From contig JBOGVS010000023.1 of assembly GCA_050692555.1 (NCBI GenBank), positions 1 through 53,538 on the forward strand: a stretch of DNA of 53,538 bases, given 5' to 3'. Numbering within the stretch: the stretch's first letter is position 1; every line of letters begins with the position of its first letter. Source of the stretch: DAITPV01 sp050692555. Lineage in GTDB: Bacteria; Actinomycetota; UBA4738; CALAEC01. Position numbers and translations under genes: made by a program. The notes under the pieces are model-generated. The model saw only the letters and a list, made by a program, of their open reading frames with translations. It did no database searches and had not been told where the DNA came from. Positions 33,767-42,604 of the stretch are shown piece after piece.

Positions 33767-34558
33767 TCAGGGATGAAGGGCGTCGGCCGCGCCGCCTCCC
33801 TCTTTCGTCCTCCGTTCCCGAAACCTTCGGACGCCATCGGCAAACTCGGGATGTTCGGCGGTGGGGGTCCCCAGCTCGGCCTCCAGGACCAGCCCCTCCC
33901 CCAGCGGAACTCCGAACGTCGCCAGGGCGCTCCGACGATCGGAACGCAGGCTGGTCTGTCCGAACGAGGCGATCCGCGCGGCCAGCTCCATGGCCCGCGC
34001 CAGGGCCTTTCCGTGCGGGACCACCTCCTGGGCCAGGCCCATGGCCAGGGCCCGGGAGGCCTCGATGCGCTCCCCGGTCTCCAGGACGTACAGGGCGTTC
34101 CCGGTCCCGATCCGCCGGGTCATCCGCTGAGTGCCGCCGTCCACCCAGGGCACCCCCGCTTCCCGGTTGAGCGCGGCGAACACCGCGCCCTCACCGGCCA
34201 CGGCGAAGTCGCACCAGCAGGCCAACTCGATGCCCCCGCCCACGCAGTAGCCCTCCACGGCGGCCACCCGCGGCTTGCCCGGCTCCAGATTCGAGAAGCC
34301 CAATGGGGCGTGCTCCACGGCTCCGGGGCGTCCGATCAGCTCGTCGATGGCCCTGAGGTCGGCGCCGGCGCAGAAGGCCCTACCCCCCGCTCCGGTGACT
34401 ACCAGGACCCGGGCGTTGTCGTCGGCGCCGAACTCCTCGATCGCGGCGGTCAGCCCGTCGGCGGTCTCGCCGTCGATGCAGTTGCGCACCTCCGGGCGGT
34501 TGATCGTCAGCAGGGTGACCGTGCCGCGGCGCTCCACCAGCACCTTATTGCCGGGCAT
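33767..34558 (-). CDS. Enoyl-CoA hydratase/isomerase (crotonase) family protein
   Basis: This 263-aa protein starts at ATG 34558 (MPGNKVLVERRGTVTLLTINRPE). Oxyanion-hole segments AFCAGADL and GYCVGGGIELA bind the CoA thioester enolate. One expected glutamate is present in NREAGVPW, but the residue matching the second catalytic Glu of rat mitochondrial hydratase appears to be Leu or Tyr (in NALYVLETG). It may therefore be an isomerase or hydrolase and not a classical hydratase. It is divergent from moxR. Confidence 0.88.
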   Translation of the reverse strand: MPGNKVLVERRGTVTLLTINRPEVRNCIDGETADGLTAAIEEFGADDNARVLVVTGAGGRAFCAGADLRAIDELIGRPGAVEHAPLGFSNLEPGKPRVAAVEGYCVGGGIELACWCDFAVAGEGAVFAALNREAGVPWVDGGTQRMTRRIGTGNALYVLETGERIEASRALAMGLAQEVVPHGKALARAMELAARIASFGQTSLRSDRRSALATFGVPLGEGLVLEAELGTPTAEHPEFADGVRRFRERRTKEGGGAADALHP

Positions 34559-34669
34559 GGCCGGGCGATGATAGCGGAGTGCCGGCCGCCAGTCCCCATT
34601 ACGGGCCGCCACCGTAAGATGTTGTGAGACTCGGGGCGAACCCCTCGACGCCGGGTGACGGAGGTAAGG

Positions 34670-35644
34670 ATGGTGGAGGAGGCCAGGAGCAGCTCAGCGG
34701 AATGGGCCTGGTTCCAACGCACGTTCGAGGCCCTCGCCGCCAACGTCGAGCGGGTCATCCAGGGGAAGACCCACGAGGTTCGCCTGGCGCTGGCGGCTCT
34801 CTGCGCCGAGGGCCACCTGCTGATCGAGGACGTCCCCGGAGTGGGCAAGACCATGCTGGCAAAGGCCATGGCCAGGTCATTCGACTGCTCCTTCCGACGC
34901 ATCCAGTTCACCCCCGATCTCCTGCCCACCGACATCACCGGGGTCAACGTGTTCAACCAAGAGCGGGGGGATTTCGAGTTCAAGCCGGGGGCCATCTTCG
35001 CCAACATCGTCCTGGGGGACGAGATCAACCGAGCCAGTCCCAAGACCCAGTCGGCGCTCCTGGAAAGCATGGAGGAGCGCCAGGTGACCGTGGACGCGGT
35101 TAGCTACCAGCTGGGTGTGCCGTTCATGGTCATCGCCACCCAGAATCCCATCGAGCACGAGGGCACCTACCCGCTCCCCGAGTCCCAGCTCGACCGATTC
35201 ATGATTCGGCTGGCCATCGGGTACCCCTCGGCGGAGGCCGAGGCGGAGATCCTGGCGACGCACGGCACCGCGTCCACGCTCGAGCAGATCGAGGCCGTCG
35301 CCGACGCCACCGCCGCCGCCCGGATGATCGCGGTGGCCCGTGAGGTATACGTTGCCGATTCCCTCCGCCGGTACATCGTCGACATCGCCGACGCCACTCG
35401 ACGGCATCCGGACGTGTATCTCGGCGCCAGCCCCCGCGCCGCGATCATGCTCCTCCGCGCGTCCCGGGCCTTGGCCGCCGCGGACGGCCGTGACTACGTC
35501 GCTCCCGACGACATGAAGGCGCTGGTGATTCCGGTCCTCGGGCACCGGATGATCGTCTCGGCCGACGCGGCCATGAGCGGGCGGGGCACCAAGACCGTGC
35601 TCCACGAAGCGCTCGACGAGGTCCCGGTCCCGGTCAAGGGCTGA
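34670..35644 (+). CDS. MoxR-family AAA+ ATPase
   Basis: This 324-aa ATPase starts at ATG 34670 with GGAGG 5 nt upstream, preferred over the GTG at 34655. Walker A is GVGKTMLAKAMA (about 59-70), Walker B LGDEINRASPKTQSALLE (about 113-130), and QNPIEHEGTYPLPESQLDRF is the family sensor region. MoxR ATPases act as chaperones with the DUF58 protein encoded 2 bp downstream, and with a transglutaminase, to mature secreted or membrane complexes. Confidence 0.95.
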   Translation: MVEEARSSSAEWAWFQRTFEALAANVERVIQGKTHEVRLALAALCAEGHLLIEDVPGVGKTMLAKAMARSFDCSFRRIQFTPDLLPTDITGVNVFNQERGDFEFKPGAIFANIVLGDEINRASPKTQSALLESMEERQVTVDAVSYQLGVPFMVIATQNPIEHEGTYPLPESQLDRFMIRLAIGYPSAEAEAEILATHGTASTLEQIEAVADATAAARMIAVAREVYVADSLRRYIVDIADATRRHPDVYLGASPRAAIMLLRASRALAAADGRDYVAPDDMKALVIPVLGHRMIVSADAAMSGRGTKTVLHEALDEVPVPVKG

Positions 35645-35646
35645 GG

Positions 35647-36876
35647 GTGCTCACCGGCCGGGCATTCGCGGTCCTCGGCGCCGGGGCGGCCCTGTACGTC
35701 GCCTCCAGGCTGGTCGGCTCGCCGGACCTGCACATGGTGGCCCTGGGTCTGCTGGCGCTGGTCCCGGCCGCCGCGTTCCTGGTCCGGGTGAACCGCCAGC
35801 GGGTCACCTCTCTCCGCCGGCTCTCCACGCGACGGACCTTCCCGGGCGGCCGGGTCCGCGTCGAGCTCGAGATCCATGGGGACGGCCGGAGCCGGGCGCC
35901 GTTCCTTCTGTTGGAGGACCGGGTCCCCCCCGGGCTCGGGCCTCCGGCACGCGCCGTGGCCGGCGATCTCCCCCCCGGCGGCCGGCGAGTGATCTCCTAC
36001 GACCTGGTTCCCAGGGCTCGGGGCCGGTACCCGATCGGTCCCCTGCGGGTTCTGGTCTCCGACCCTTTCGACCTCATCCGGCACGTGGTGCCGTTCCGCG
36101 AGCGGCAGGACCTCGTGGTGTACCCGGAGGTCGAGGATCTCGGAGGGGCCCGGCAGGCGGCACCGGCCGGATCGTCCGGCGACTCGTCGAGCCGTCAGCT
36201 GTTCCGTTCGGGTGAGGACTTCTACACGATGCGGCGGTACGAGGTGGGGGACGACCTCCGCTTGATCCATTGGCCCAGCGTGGCCCGGACCGGTGATCTG
36301 ATGATCCGCCAGGACGAGGCGGCCCGGCGGGCCTCCGCGGTCCTGTTCCTCGACACCCGTGAAGAGGCCCTGGGGAGCTGGCCGGAAGCGTTCGAGCGAG
36401 CGGTGTCCGCGGCCGCATCGATCGGGGTGCACCACCTGCGGGCCGGATACCGGGTCCGCTTGGCCACGCCCGAGCAACCCCCCCGTTATCTGGATCGCGA
36501 CCAGATGCTCGACCTGCTCGCCGTGTTGCAACCGTCGCGTGTCACCAGCCTGTCGCCCGGCCTGCGGCGACTGCGAGACGCCAGCTCCGGAGGCGCCGCG
36601 CTCCTGGTCGTCACCCGGGTCCCCTCGCCGGCCGAGGTGGCCGAGCTGTCTCGGGCGGGTTCCGGCTACGGGCCTAAGCTGGCCGTCCTGATCCATCGGG
36701 TGAACCCCGACGATCTGCACCTCGAGGCCAGGCACAACCTCGATCGAGAGACCGAGCTCGCTCGACGCTCCCTCGGACGGGCCGGGTGGGACGTCATCCT
36801 CCTGCCCCCCAACGGAAGGCTCCACGACGCATGGACGCTCCGGACCAAGCGACCGGCGATCGCCGCTTCCTGGTAA
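35647..36876 (+). CDS. DUF58-domain membrane protein
   Basis: This 409-aa protein starts at GTG 35647, 2 bp after moxR. Two N-terminal membrane segments (AFAVLGAGAALYVASRL, VALGLLALVPAAAFLV) precede an immunoglobulin-like extracellular part. The DUF58 motif is YEVGDDLRLIHWPSVARTGDLMIR (about 200-225, quoted in part), followed by a vWA-like domain (ASAVLFLDTREE). Its end overlaps tgpA by 46 bp. This is the middle member of the MoxR-DUF58-transglutaminase set. Confidence 0.93.
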   Translation: MLTGRAFAVLGAGAALYVASRLVGSPDLHMVALGLLALVPAAAFLVRVNRQRVTSLRRLSTRRTFPGGRVRVELEIHGDGRSRAPFLLLEDRVPPGLGPPARAVAGDLPPGGRRVISYDLVPRARGRYPIGPLRVLVSDPFDLIRHVVPFRERQDLVVYPEVEDLGGARQAAPAGSSGDSSSRQLFRSGEDFYTMRRYEVGDDLRLIHWPSVARTGDLMIRQDEAARRASAVLFLDTREEALGSWPEAFERAVSAAASIGVHHLRAGYRVRLATPEQPPRYLDRDQMLDLLAVLQPSRVTSLSPGLRRLRDASSGGAALLVVTRVPSPAEVAELSRAGSGYGPKLAVLIHRVNPDDLHLEARHNLDRETELARRSLGRAGWDVILLPPNGRLHDAWTLRTKRPAIAASW

Positions 36877-39059
36877 TCGCGCTCGGCGTGCTCGGCGTGG
36901 TCACCGGTGCCGCGTTCGGCCGGGTGTTCCTGGGCTCGGCTCCGGCCGCCCGGCTGGCGGTGGCCGGCGGTCTGGCCGTGGCCGTGGCCGCGGCCACCCA
37001 GCGACGGCACCTGGGCCTGGCCCTCCTGGGAAGCCTCGTCGCCCTGGTGGCCTATGCCGCCTGGGTGGTGTTCCCCGAGACGGGGTGGCTGGGCCTGCCC
37101 ACCTGGGAGACGCTGGTGGCCATCTCCGACGCCCTGGGCCGGGCCCCCGAAGCGGCGGCCCGGGAGGTGGCCCCGGCCCGGCCACTGGCGCCGCTGATGA
37201 TCGCCGGACTGATCGCGGTGTGGTCAGCGTGCACCGCGGCTCACACATTGGCCGTGCGCTCGAGGAGCACCGTGCTCCCCCTCCTTCCGGGCGCGGCGCT
37301 CCTGGCGTTCGCCGGCGTGGTGGCGGAGGACGGGTCCCGCCCCGGGTACGTGCTCCTGTTCCTGGCGGCCGCATTCGTCGTGCTGTTCACCGGCGGCGTG
37401 CTCCGGCTGCTCGACTGGGGACCGGTGGGCCGGCGGCCCGGCCGCCGCGTTCGACTGGGTTCCGGCAAGGCCGCCGCGCGGGCACGGGTGGTGGGTATGG
37501 CGGCCATCGCGGTGGCCGTGCTCCTGCCCGGCCTGCTGCCGGGGTTCGGCGGCAACGCCGTCCTGGCGATCAAGGGACCCGGCGGCCGGGTGGGGATCAG
37601 CCCGATCGTGGACATCCGTCCCTCGCTGCTCCAGAATCCTCCGGCCACCCTGTTCTCGGTGCGGGCCACCCGGCCGGCGTATTGGCGGATGGTGGCCCTG
37701 GATAAGTTCAACGGGCGTCTGTGGACCGCCAACGACCTCCAGGCCCTCGGGGGTGAGGAGCTGGAGGGCATCGAAACGCTCCCCGGACCGACCCCGTTCA
37801 CCTCCATCCGGCTCGAGCACCAGGTGGAGATCGAGGACCTGTCGACGTCATGGCTCCCGGTGGCCTATCAGCCGGAGACGGTAGCCCTGGGCGACATTCG
37901 GGCCCGGCACGACCCGGCCTCCGGGATGATCGTCCTGGACGAAGAGGCCGAACGGGGGATGACCTACGAGGTTGTCTCGCAAGTCGCCGCCCCACCTCCA
38001 GCCGAGCTGGAGACGATCGATCCCACCGGGTCCCAGCCATCCCGGTTCACCGAGCTGCCTCCGAACCTTCCGCTCAGGCTGTACGCGATCGTCCAGCAAG
38101 TCACCGGCACGTCGGTGACCCCCTTCGACCAAGTGCTGGCGCTCCAGGAATACCTCCGCACGTTCACCTACGACGAGAAGGCCCCCGCCGGCCACGGAAC
38201 CGACGACATCCTGTTCTTCTTGGAACGCTCACGTCGCGGGTACTGCGAGCAGTTCGCCGGCACCATGACCGTGATGGTTCGGGCGCTGGGCTATCCGGCA
38301 CGCGTGGCCGTGGGGTTCCTCCCCGGGAGCCGTGATCCTCGGACCGGCGGATGGGTGGTGACCTCGAAGGACATCCACGCGTGGACCGAGGTGTACTTCC
38401 CGTCCTACGGCTGGCTGGCATTCGAGCCCACCCCGACCAGGTCGAACCCCGTGGCCCGGTACCTGGCCCAGGTCCCCGGCGGGCCGAGACCCGACGCCGA
38501 CATCCCCGGCGCGGGGGGAGCCGTCGGGGCCCGGGGGTCTCGCGGGCAGTCCCAGCGAGAGGCCTTCGAGAGTCTGCCGACCGGTGGAGCCCAGCCCTTC
38601 CAGCCCGTACCGGTGCCGGCCGCGGCGCGCCCGGTGCCGTGGGGACGGGTGGCGTTGGGGTCCGCGGTGGCCGCGGCGGCGATCGCGGTGCTGATGACAC
38701 TGGGGAAGATCGCCGCCCGCCGGCTGATGATCTCCCGGGCAACTTCGCCTCGCCGAAGGGTCATCGCCGCCTACGGGGTGTTCGAGGAGGGCGCCGCCGA
38801 CGTCGGGTTGGGACGCCGCCCCGGGGAAACGCCGTGGGAGTACCGGCGACGGCTCACCTCGGAGCTGGCCTTCCGGGACGGGCACCTCGAACGGCTGACC
38901 CGGCTGGCGGGCCTGGCCCTCTACGCGCCGGGCGAGGTGGCTCCCGAAGACGCCCGGGAAGCCGTCGGTGCGTCACGGAGGGTGTTGGCGGACCTCCGGC
39001 GCCACGCGGGAGCGATCCGGACGGCCGCCGGGGCGATCAGGCCCGGGCCTCGGCCTTGA
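36831..39059 (+). CDS. TgpA-like membrane transglutaminase (transglutaminase-core protein)
   Basis: This 742-aa protein starts at ATG 36831. Residues about 15-230 hold several membrane helices (DUF3488-like). An extracytoplasmic transglutaminase core has catalytic Cys in RGYCEQFAG (about 471), His in KDIHAWTEV (about 515) and an acidic third residue in LAFEPTP (about 530). One further membrane helix (ALGSAVAAAAIAVLMTLGKI) is followed by a cytoplasmic DUF4129-like tail with ETPWEYRRRL. The family is thought to process extracytoplasmic proteins with MoxR and DUF58 partners. Its 3' end overlaps the convergent merR-like gene by 23 bp. Confidence 0.93.
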   Translation: MDAPDQATGDRRFLVIALGVLGVVTGAAFGRVFLGSAPAARLAVAGGLAVAVAAATQRRHLGLALLGSLVALVAYAAWVVFPETGWLGLPTWETLVAISDALGRAPEAAAREVAPARPLAPLMIAGLIAVWSACTAAHTLAVRSRSTVLPLLPGAALLAFAGVVAEDGSRPGYVLLFLAAAFVVLFTGGVLRLLDWGPVGRRPGRRVRLGSGKAAARARVVGMAAIAVAVLLPGLLPGFGGNAVLAIKGPGGRVGISPIVDIRPSLLQNPPATLFSVRATRPAYWRMVALDKFNGRLWTANDLQALGGEELEGIETLPGPTPFTSIRLEHQVEIEDLSTSWLPVAYQPETVALGDIRARHDPASGMIVLDEEAERGMTYEVVSQVAAPPPAELETIDPTGSQPSRFTELPPNLPLRLYAIVQQVTGTSVTPFDQVLALQEYLRTFTYDEKAPAGHGTDDILFFLERSRRGYCEQFAGTMTVMVRALGYPARVAVGFLPGSRDPRTGGWVVTSKDIHAWTEVYFPSYGWLAFEPTPTRSNPVARYLAQVPGGPRPDADIPGAGGAVGARGSRGQSQREAFESLPTGGAQPFQPVPVPAAARPVPWGRVALGSAVAAAAIAVLMTLGKIAARRLMISRATSPRRRVIAAYGVFEEGAADVGLGRRPGETPWEYRRRLTSELAFRDGHLERLTRLAGLALYAPGEVAPEDAREAVGASRRVLADLRRHAGAIRTAAGAIRPGPRP

Positions 39060-39525
39060 CCTGGCGAGTGGCCTCCCGGAGGACCCGGATGAACTGGTCC
39101 CGATCCCTGCGGAAGCCGCTCACCTCCGCGTCGACACTCCGGGCGATCTCGTCGATGGCCAGGAAGAACGCCATCTGCCCCTGGCGAAGTGCATCCACCA
39201 CCTCGCCCTGACGCCTGGCCACCTTGAAGATGCTCTTGCCGTCGGTGATCAGCTTGACCTCCGACAGGTGGCCTTCCAGGTCCGCGTTGCGCCGCAGATA
39301 GTCGTAGGCCCGGCGGACCCGCTGGAGAGACATCCCTCCGTCGAGCAACGATTTCACGACCCTGAGGGCCACGAGATCTCGGAACGAGTACAGTCGCGGG
39401 ACCCCGGAGCGCCCGCCGGTCTGCTGTACCGAGGGAAGCACCAGTCCGATCTGATCCCAATACCGAAGCTGACGGGGCGTGCACCCCGTCAGTCGAGACG
39501 CTTGATGCGACGTGAACCCTTCCAC
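39037..39525 (-). CDS. MerR-family HTH transcriptional regulator
   Basis: This 162-aa protein starts at GTG 39525 with GGAGGG 6 nt upstream. The winged HTH is at residues 4-75: TSHQASRLTGCTPRQLRYWD, PRLYSFRDLVALRVVKSLLDGGMSLQRVRRAYDYL. The C-terminal helical part (about 85-160) has no cysteine metal site, so it is not a metal sensor of the classical MerR kind. It is common in actinobacteria as an orphan regulator; the target is unknown. Confidence 0.88.
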   Translation of the reverse strand: MEGFTSHQASRLTGCTPRQLRYWDQIGLVLPSVQQTGGRSGVPRLYSFRDLVALRVVKSLLDGGMSLQRVRRAYDYLRRNADLEGHLSEVKLITDGKSIFKVARRQGEVVDALRQGQMAFFLAIDEIARSVDAEVSGFRRDRDQFIRVLREATRQVKAEARA

Positions 39526-39697
39526 CGCGACCCTCCGACTCCCCAACCTACCCCTCGACAGACGGGGCCCGGTCCACGCGGGCAGGCACGAGGCGGCCCC
39601 GGGGGAAGGAACGTCCAACCGTTGTAGACCAAAGCGCGGCCCGGGAGCAACAGCGCTGGTAGACGAGACGTGAACGCGTGGGAACCAGAGTGGGCGG
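39526..39697. other. Spacer between DUF3040 and MerR-like genes
   Basis: There is no gene in this 172-bp stretch. On the minus strand TTGCTC and TACAAC, 18 bp apart near 39620-39650, are a weak promoter candidate for the MerR-like gene. Confidence 0.3.
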
Positions 39698-40066
39698 CTA
39701 GGTGCCCTGCCGTCGCCCGCCGCGGAACCGCTCGGTGAGGCGGGCCAGGAACGCGGGGAGCGAGAACCGCCCACCGCTGCCGACGGCGCGGATCTGGTCC
39801 CCACCCATCCGGCGGAGCTGGTGATACACGAGCAGCGCGGAGGCCAGCATCACGCCGAAGCCGGCGATGGCCACCCACACCGACACGGCGAACATCATGA
39901 GCATCACGAAGCCAGCCAGAAACAGCAGCGCGCCCCAGCGGATGCGACGGGCGACATGGGAGGACAGGGACGACTTGGCCACCTGGTCCGCAAAGCGAGG
40001 ATCCTCCTCCTGGAGGCGTCGCTCAATCTCTTCGAGGACCTTCTGCTCGTGGTCTGAGAGCGGCAC
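39698..40066 (-). CDS. DUF3040 small membrane protein
   Basis: This 122-aa protein starts at GTG 40066 after GGAGG. The N-terminal motif PLSDHEQKVLEEIERRLQEEDPRFA is diagnostic of DUF3040, found essentially only in actinobacteria. Two adjacent membrane helices (WGALLFLAGFVMLMMFAVSVW, IAGFGVMLASALLVY) and a basic C-terminus follow. Function unknown. Confidence 0.93.
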   Translation of the reverse strand: MPLSDHEQKVLEEIERRLQEEDPRFADQVAKSSLSSHVARRIRWGALLFLAGFVMLMMFAVSVWVAIAGFGVMLASALLVYHQLRRMGGDQIRAVGSGGRFSLPAFLARLTERFRGGRRQGT

Positions 40067-40099
40067 CGACCGGCCTCCGAGACTTGCTAGACGGACCCC

Positions 40100-40128
40100 A
40101 TTATACGAACGAGGGCCGAACTGGTCAC
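40100..40128 (-). promoter_or_regulatory. Promoter of the DUF3040 gene
   Basis: On the minus strand GTGACC (40123-40128), a 17-bp spacer and a consensus TATAAT (40100-40105) precede the GTG by about 34 bp. The -35 overlaps the last codons of dinB, so this gene has its own promoter separate from the SOS operon. Confidence 0.72.
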
Positions 40129-41309
40129 ACGGGGCGCTCGCGGTCCAGGAGCGCGGCCGGGAACGCCGCCCGGGAACCGAAACGCTGCTCGATCCGGTCC
40201 AGGGCTCGCTCGGCGTCCTCCCACCGGCCCACCCTGACCATGGCCAGCTGCTGGGCCCCCGAGGGCACCAGCCCGGTGCCCGCCACGCCGAGGAGCCTGA
40301 TCCTCGGCCGCTTGCCCGGTATGGACCGATACAGCTCGGCGACGGTCTGGTACAGGTCCGCTCCCGAATCGGTGGGGTCCGGCAGGGTCCGAGACCGGGT
40401 GAGCGTTGCGAAGCTGGCCAGCCGGACCTTCACCATCACGGTCCGGCACCGGAATCCCTCCTTGCGGAGCCGGGACGCCACCCGGAACGCCAGTCGCAGC
40501 AGCTCTCGCATCACGTCGCCCTCCGCGTCGAGGTCGCGGTCGAACGTCTCCTCGTGACTCACCGACTTGGGGGCCTCGTAGGGAGTCACGGGCCGTTCGT
40601 CGCGGCCGGCGGCCAGGTCCAACAGATGACGGGCCGATCCCTCCCCCAGGACCCGCTCCAGGACCCGGAACGGGGTCCCGGCGAGCTCCCCGACCGTCCG
40701 CACCCCGAGCCGCTCCAGGACCTCGTGGGTCCGCTCCCCCACTCCCCACAGCGCGCCCACGGGGAGGGGATGCAGGAACGCCAGGGCCTCCTCGGCGGGC
40801 ACCACCATGAGGCCGTCGGGCTTGGCCCGGGTGGAAGCCATCTTGGCCAGGAACTTGTTGGGGGCCACACCCACCGAGCAGGGGAGGTCCAGCTCTTCCC
40901 GGACCCGGCTGCGGACCAGCTCGGCGATCCGAGCCGGAGGACCGAACAACGTGGTGGCCCCGGAGGTGTCCAGGAAAGCCTCGTCCAGCGACAGCGGCTC
41001 CACCAGCGGAGTGAACGACAGCAGGATCTCCCGGAGCCTGGTGGCGTAGGCCCGGTACGAGGTGAAGTCCGGCTCGACGAACACCGCGTCGGGACACATT
41101 CGCCGGGCCCTCGCCGAGGGCATGGCCGACCCCACGCCGAACCGCCGGGCTTCGTACGAAGCGGACATCACCACCCCACGAGGCCCCGGGCTGCCCACCA
41201 GCACCGGGCGTCCGGACAGGCCGGGGTCCTTCAGGACCTCGACCGAGGCGTAGAACGCGTCCATGTCGACATGGAGGAACGGTTCGGCAGGCGGTGGTCG
41301 CGCGGTCAT
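40125..41309 (-). CDS. dinB: Y-family translesion DNA polymerase IV (DinB)
   Basis: This 394-aa protein starts at ATG 41309, overlapping the MFS gene stop (ATGA). Catalytic FLHVDMDAFYASVEV (about 11-25) and PLSLDEAFLDTSG (about 107-119) carry the three acidic residues, and YEARRFGVGSAMPSARARR is the nucleotide-binding fingers motif. The thumb HhH, SVGVAPNKFLAKMAS and little-finger domain are complete. It copies past DNA lesions with low fidelity. It is the third gene of the SOS-controlled dnaE2 operon. Confidence 0.96.
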   Translation of the reverse strand: MTARPPPAEPFLHVDMDAFYASVEVLKDPGLSGRPVLVGSPGPRGVVMSASYEARRFGVGSAMPSARARRMCPDAVFVEPDFTSYRAYATRLREILLSFTPLVEPLSLDEAFLDTSGATTLFGPPARIAELVRSRVREELDLPCSVGVAPNKFLAKMASTRAKPDGLMVVPAEEALAFLHPLPVGALWGVGERTHEVLERLGVRTVGELAGTPFRVLERVLGEGSARHLLDLAAGRDERPVTPYEAPKSVSHEETFDRDLDAEGDVMRELLRLAFRVASRLRKEGFRCRTVMVKVRLASFATLTRSRTLPDPTDSGADLYQTVAELYRSIPGKRPRIRLLGVAGTGLVPSGAQQLAMVRVGRWEDAERALDRIEQRFGSRAAFPAALLDRERPV

Positions 41310-42604
41310 TCGGCGCGGTCCGAGGCCGGCTCCGCCGTGGTCGTCGCTCCTCGACCGCGAGCTCCCGGGAGGCTCCCCAACCCCAGCGCGATGAACAGCA
41401 CGGCGGAGACCACCAGCCAGGGCTGCACCGCGATCAGGCCCCCGGCCACCGCCACAACCAGCGCCGCGGCCAGCGGCCCTCCCTCTCCGAGCATGGAGTA
41501 CACGGACGTCACCTTCCCGGGATGAGCGGCCACACGCTGGATCAGCGCCTGGCCGGGCGAGGAGAAGAAGGTGAACCCCAAGCCGAACAGGAACGCGCCC
41601 ACCAGGCAGATGGTCGGCGAGGAAGTGCCGATGTACAGGAGATAGCCGACTCCTCCACCGGTGAGACCGAGGGCCAGCAGGAGGTGCTCTCGCCCCACAC
41701 CGTGCTTCAGCCCCGCCAGGGCCAGGGAGCCCAACGCCGCACCGGCCCCCGTCACCGAGAACATCACGCCGAGGAAGTCCTGCCCTCGACCCAGCACGTC
41801 CTTGATGTACAGCGGCTCCAGGGTGATGACCACCCCCAGGAGCACGTAGGCGGCCATGGCCCGGACGATCAGGGCCCGGAGAACCGGGGTCCTCCACCCC
41901 TCTCGGAAGCCGCCGGCCAGGTCGGCTAAGAACGGCTCGTGCCTCTCTCCGCGGTCCTTCCGCCGGTCGGGGATCAGCATGTACAGCGGGATGGATAGGG
42001 CCACCGCGGTCATGGCCAGGTAGTAGGGGCCGTCGGAGCCGAGCGCGCGGACCGCCACCGCCGCCAGGGCGGGGCCGACCACCAGCGGCACTTGCCAGGC
42101 CAACCCCATCATGCCGTTGGCCTGGACCAGACGGTCCTCCTGGACCAGGAGCGGCACCAGCGCTCCCCGGGCCGGCCACACCACCGACTCGGCCAACCCG
42201 AACAGCCCCATGGCCAGCACCAGCCACGGAAGCGACGGGGCCCGGGACGCCACGAACAGCACCACGATGGCGCTGCCGTGGGCAAGGAGGAGGAGTCGCT
42301 TAGGGCTCCACCGATCGGCCAGGAGTCCGAACGCGGGAGATGCCGGGATGAACGTCAACGAGTACGCCGAGAACATGATGCCGAGCTGGCCCGGCGTCGC
42401 GTCGAACCGGAACACCGCCTCGCCTTCGATGGCCACGAAGAAGGACCACAGCCCCACGTTGGCCAGCATCTCCCCGAGGACCAGCCACAGGAACGGACGG
42501 ATGGCCAGGAGCCGGGGCGGACGCCCGGAGTCGGGGTGCGGCCGGGGGACCTCGAGGAGCACCTCCTCGGGGACCGCGCGTTGTTCCGGGGGTTCGTTCA
42601 CCAT
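41306..42604 (-). CDS. Major facilitator superfamily transporter
   Basis: This 432-aa protein has about 12 membrane helices (for example FLWLVLGEMLANVGLWSFF and LPWLVLAMGLFGLAESVVW). The loop 2-3 motif AFGLLADRWSPKRLLLLAHG matches the MFS motif A (G-x-LaDr-xxrR). The ATG at 42604 overlaps the dnaE2 end by 7 bp, and the stop overlaps dinB by 4 bp, so it is co-translated between two error-prone polymerases. The substrate cannot be read from sequence; similar proteins are drug or metabolite exporters of the DHA type. It lies in an SOS operon, which is unusual. Confidence 0.9.
   Translation of the reverse strand: MVNEPPEQRAVPEEVLLEVPRPHPDSGRPPRLLAIRPFLWLVLGEMLANVGLWSFFVAIEGEAVFRFDATPGQLGIMFSAYSLTFIPASPAFGLLADRWSPKRLLLLAHGSAIVVLFVASRAPSLPWLVLAMGLFGLAESVVWPARGALVPLLVQEDRLVQANGMMGLAWQVPLVVGPALAAVAVRALGSDGPYYLAMTAVALSIPLYMLIPDRRKDRGERHEPFLADLAGGFREGWRTPVLRALIVRAMAAYVLLGVVITLEPLYIKDVLGRGQDFLGVMFSVTGAGAALGSLALAGLKHGVGREHLLLALGLTGGGVGYLLYIGTSSPTICLVGAFLFGLGFTFFSSPGQALIQRVAAHPGKVTSVYSMLGEGGPLAAALVVAVAGGLIAVQPWLVVSAVLFIALGLGSLPGARGRGATTTAEPASDRAE

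Noticed and set aside
33728..33782. Direct repeat GGATGAAGGGCG (33728-33739 and 33771-33782)
   Set aside because: It is only 12 bp, one copy encodes the crotonase C-terminus, and there is no further sign of a mobile element or attachment site.
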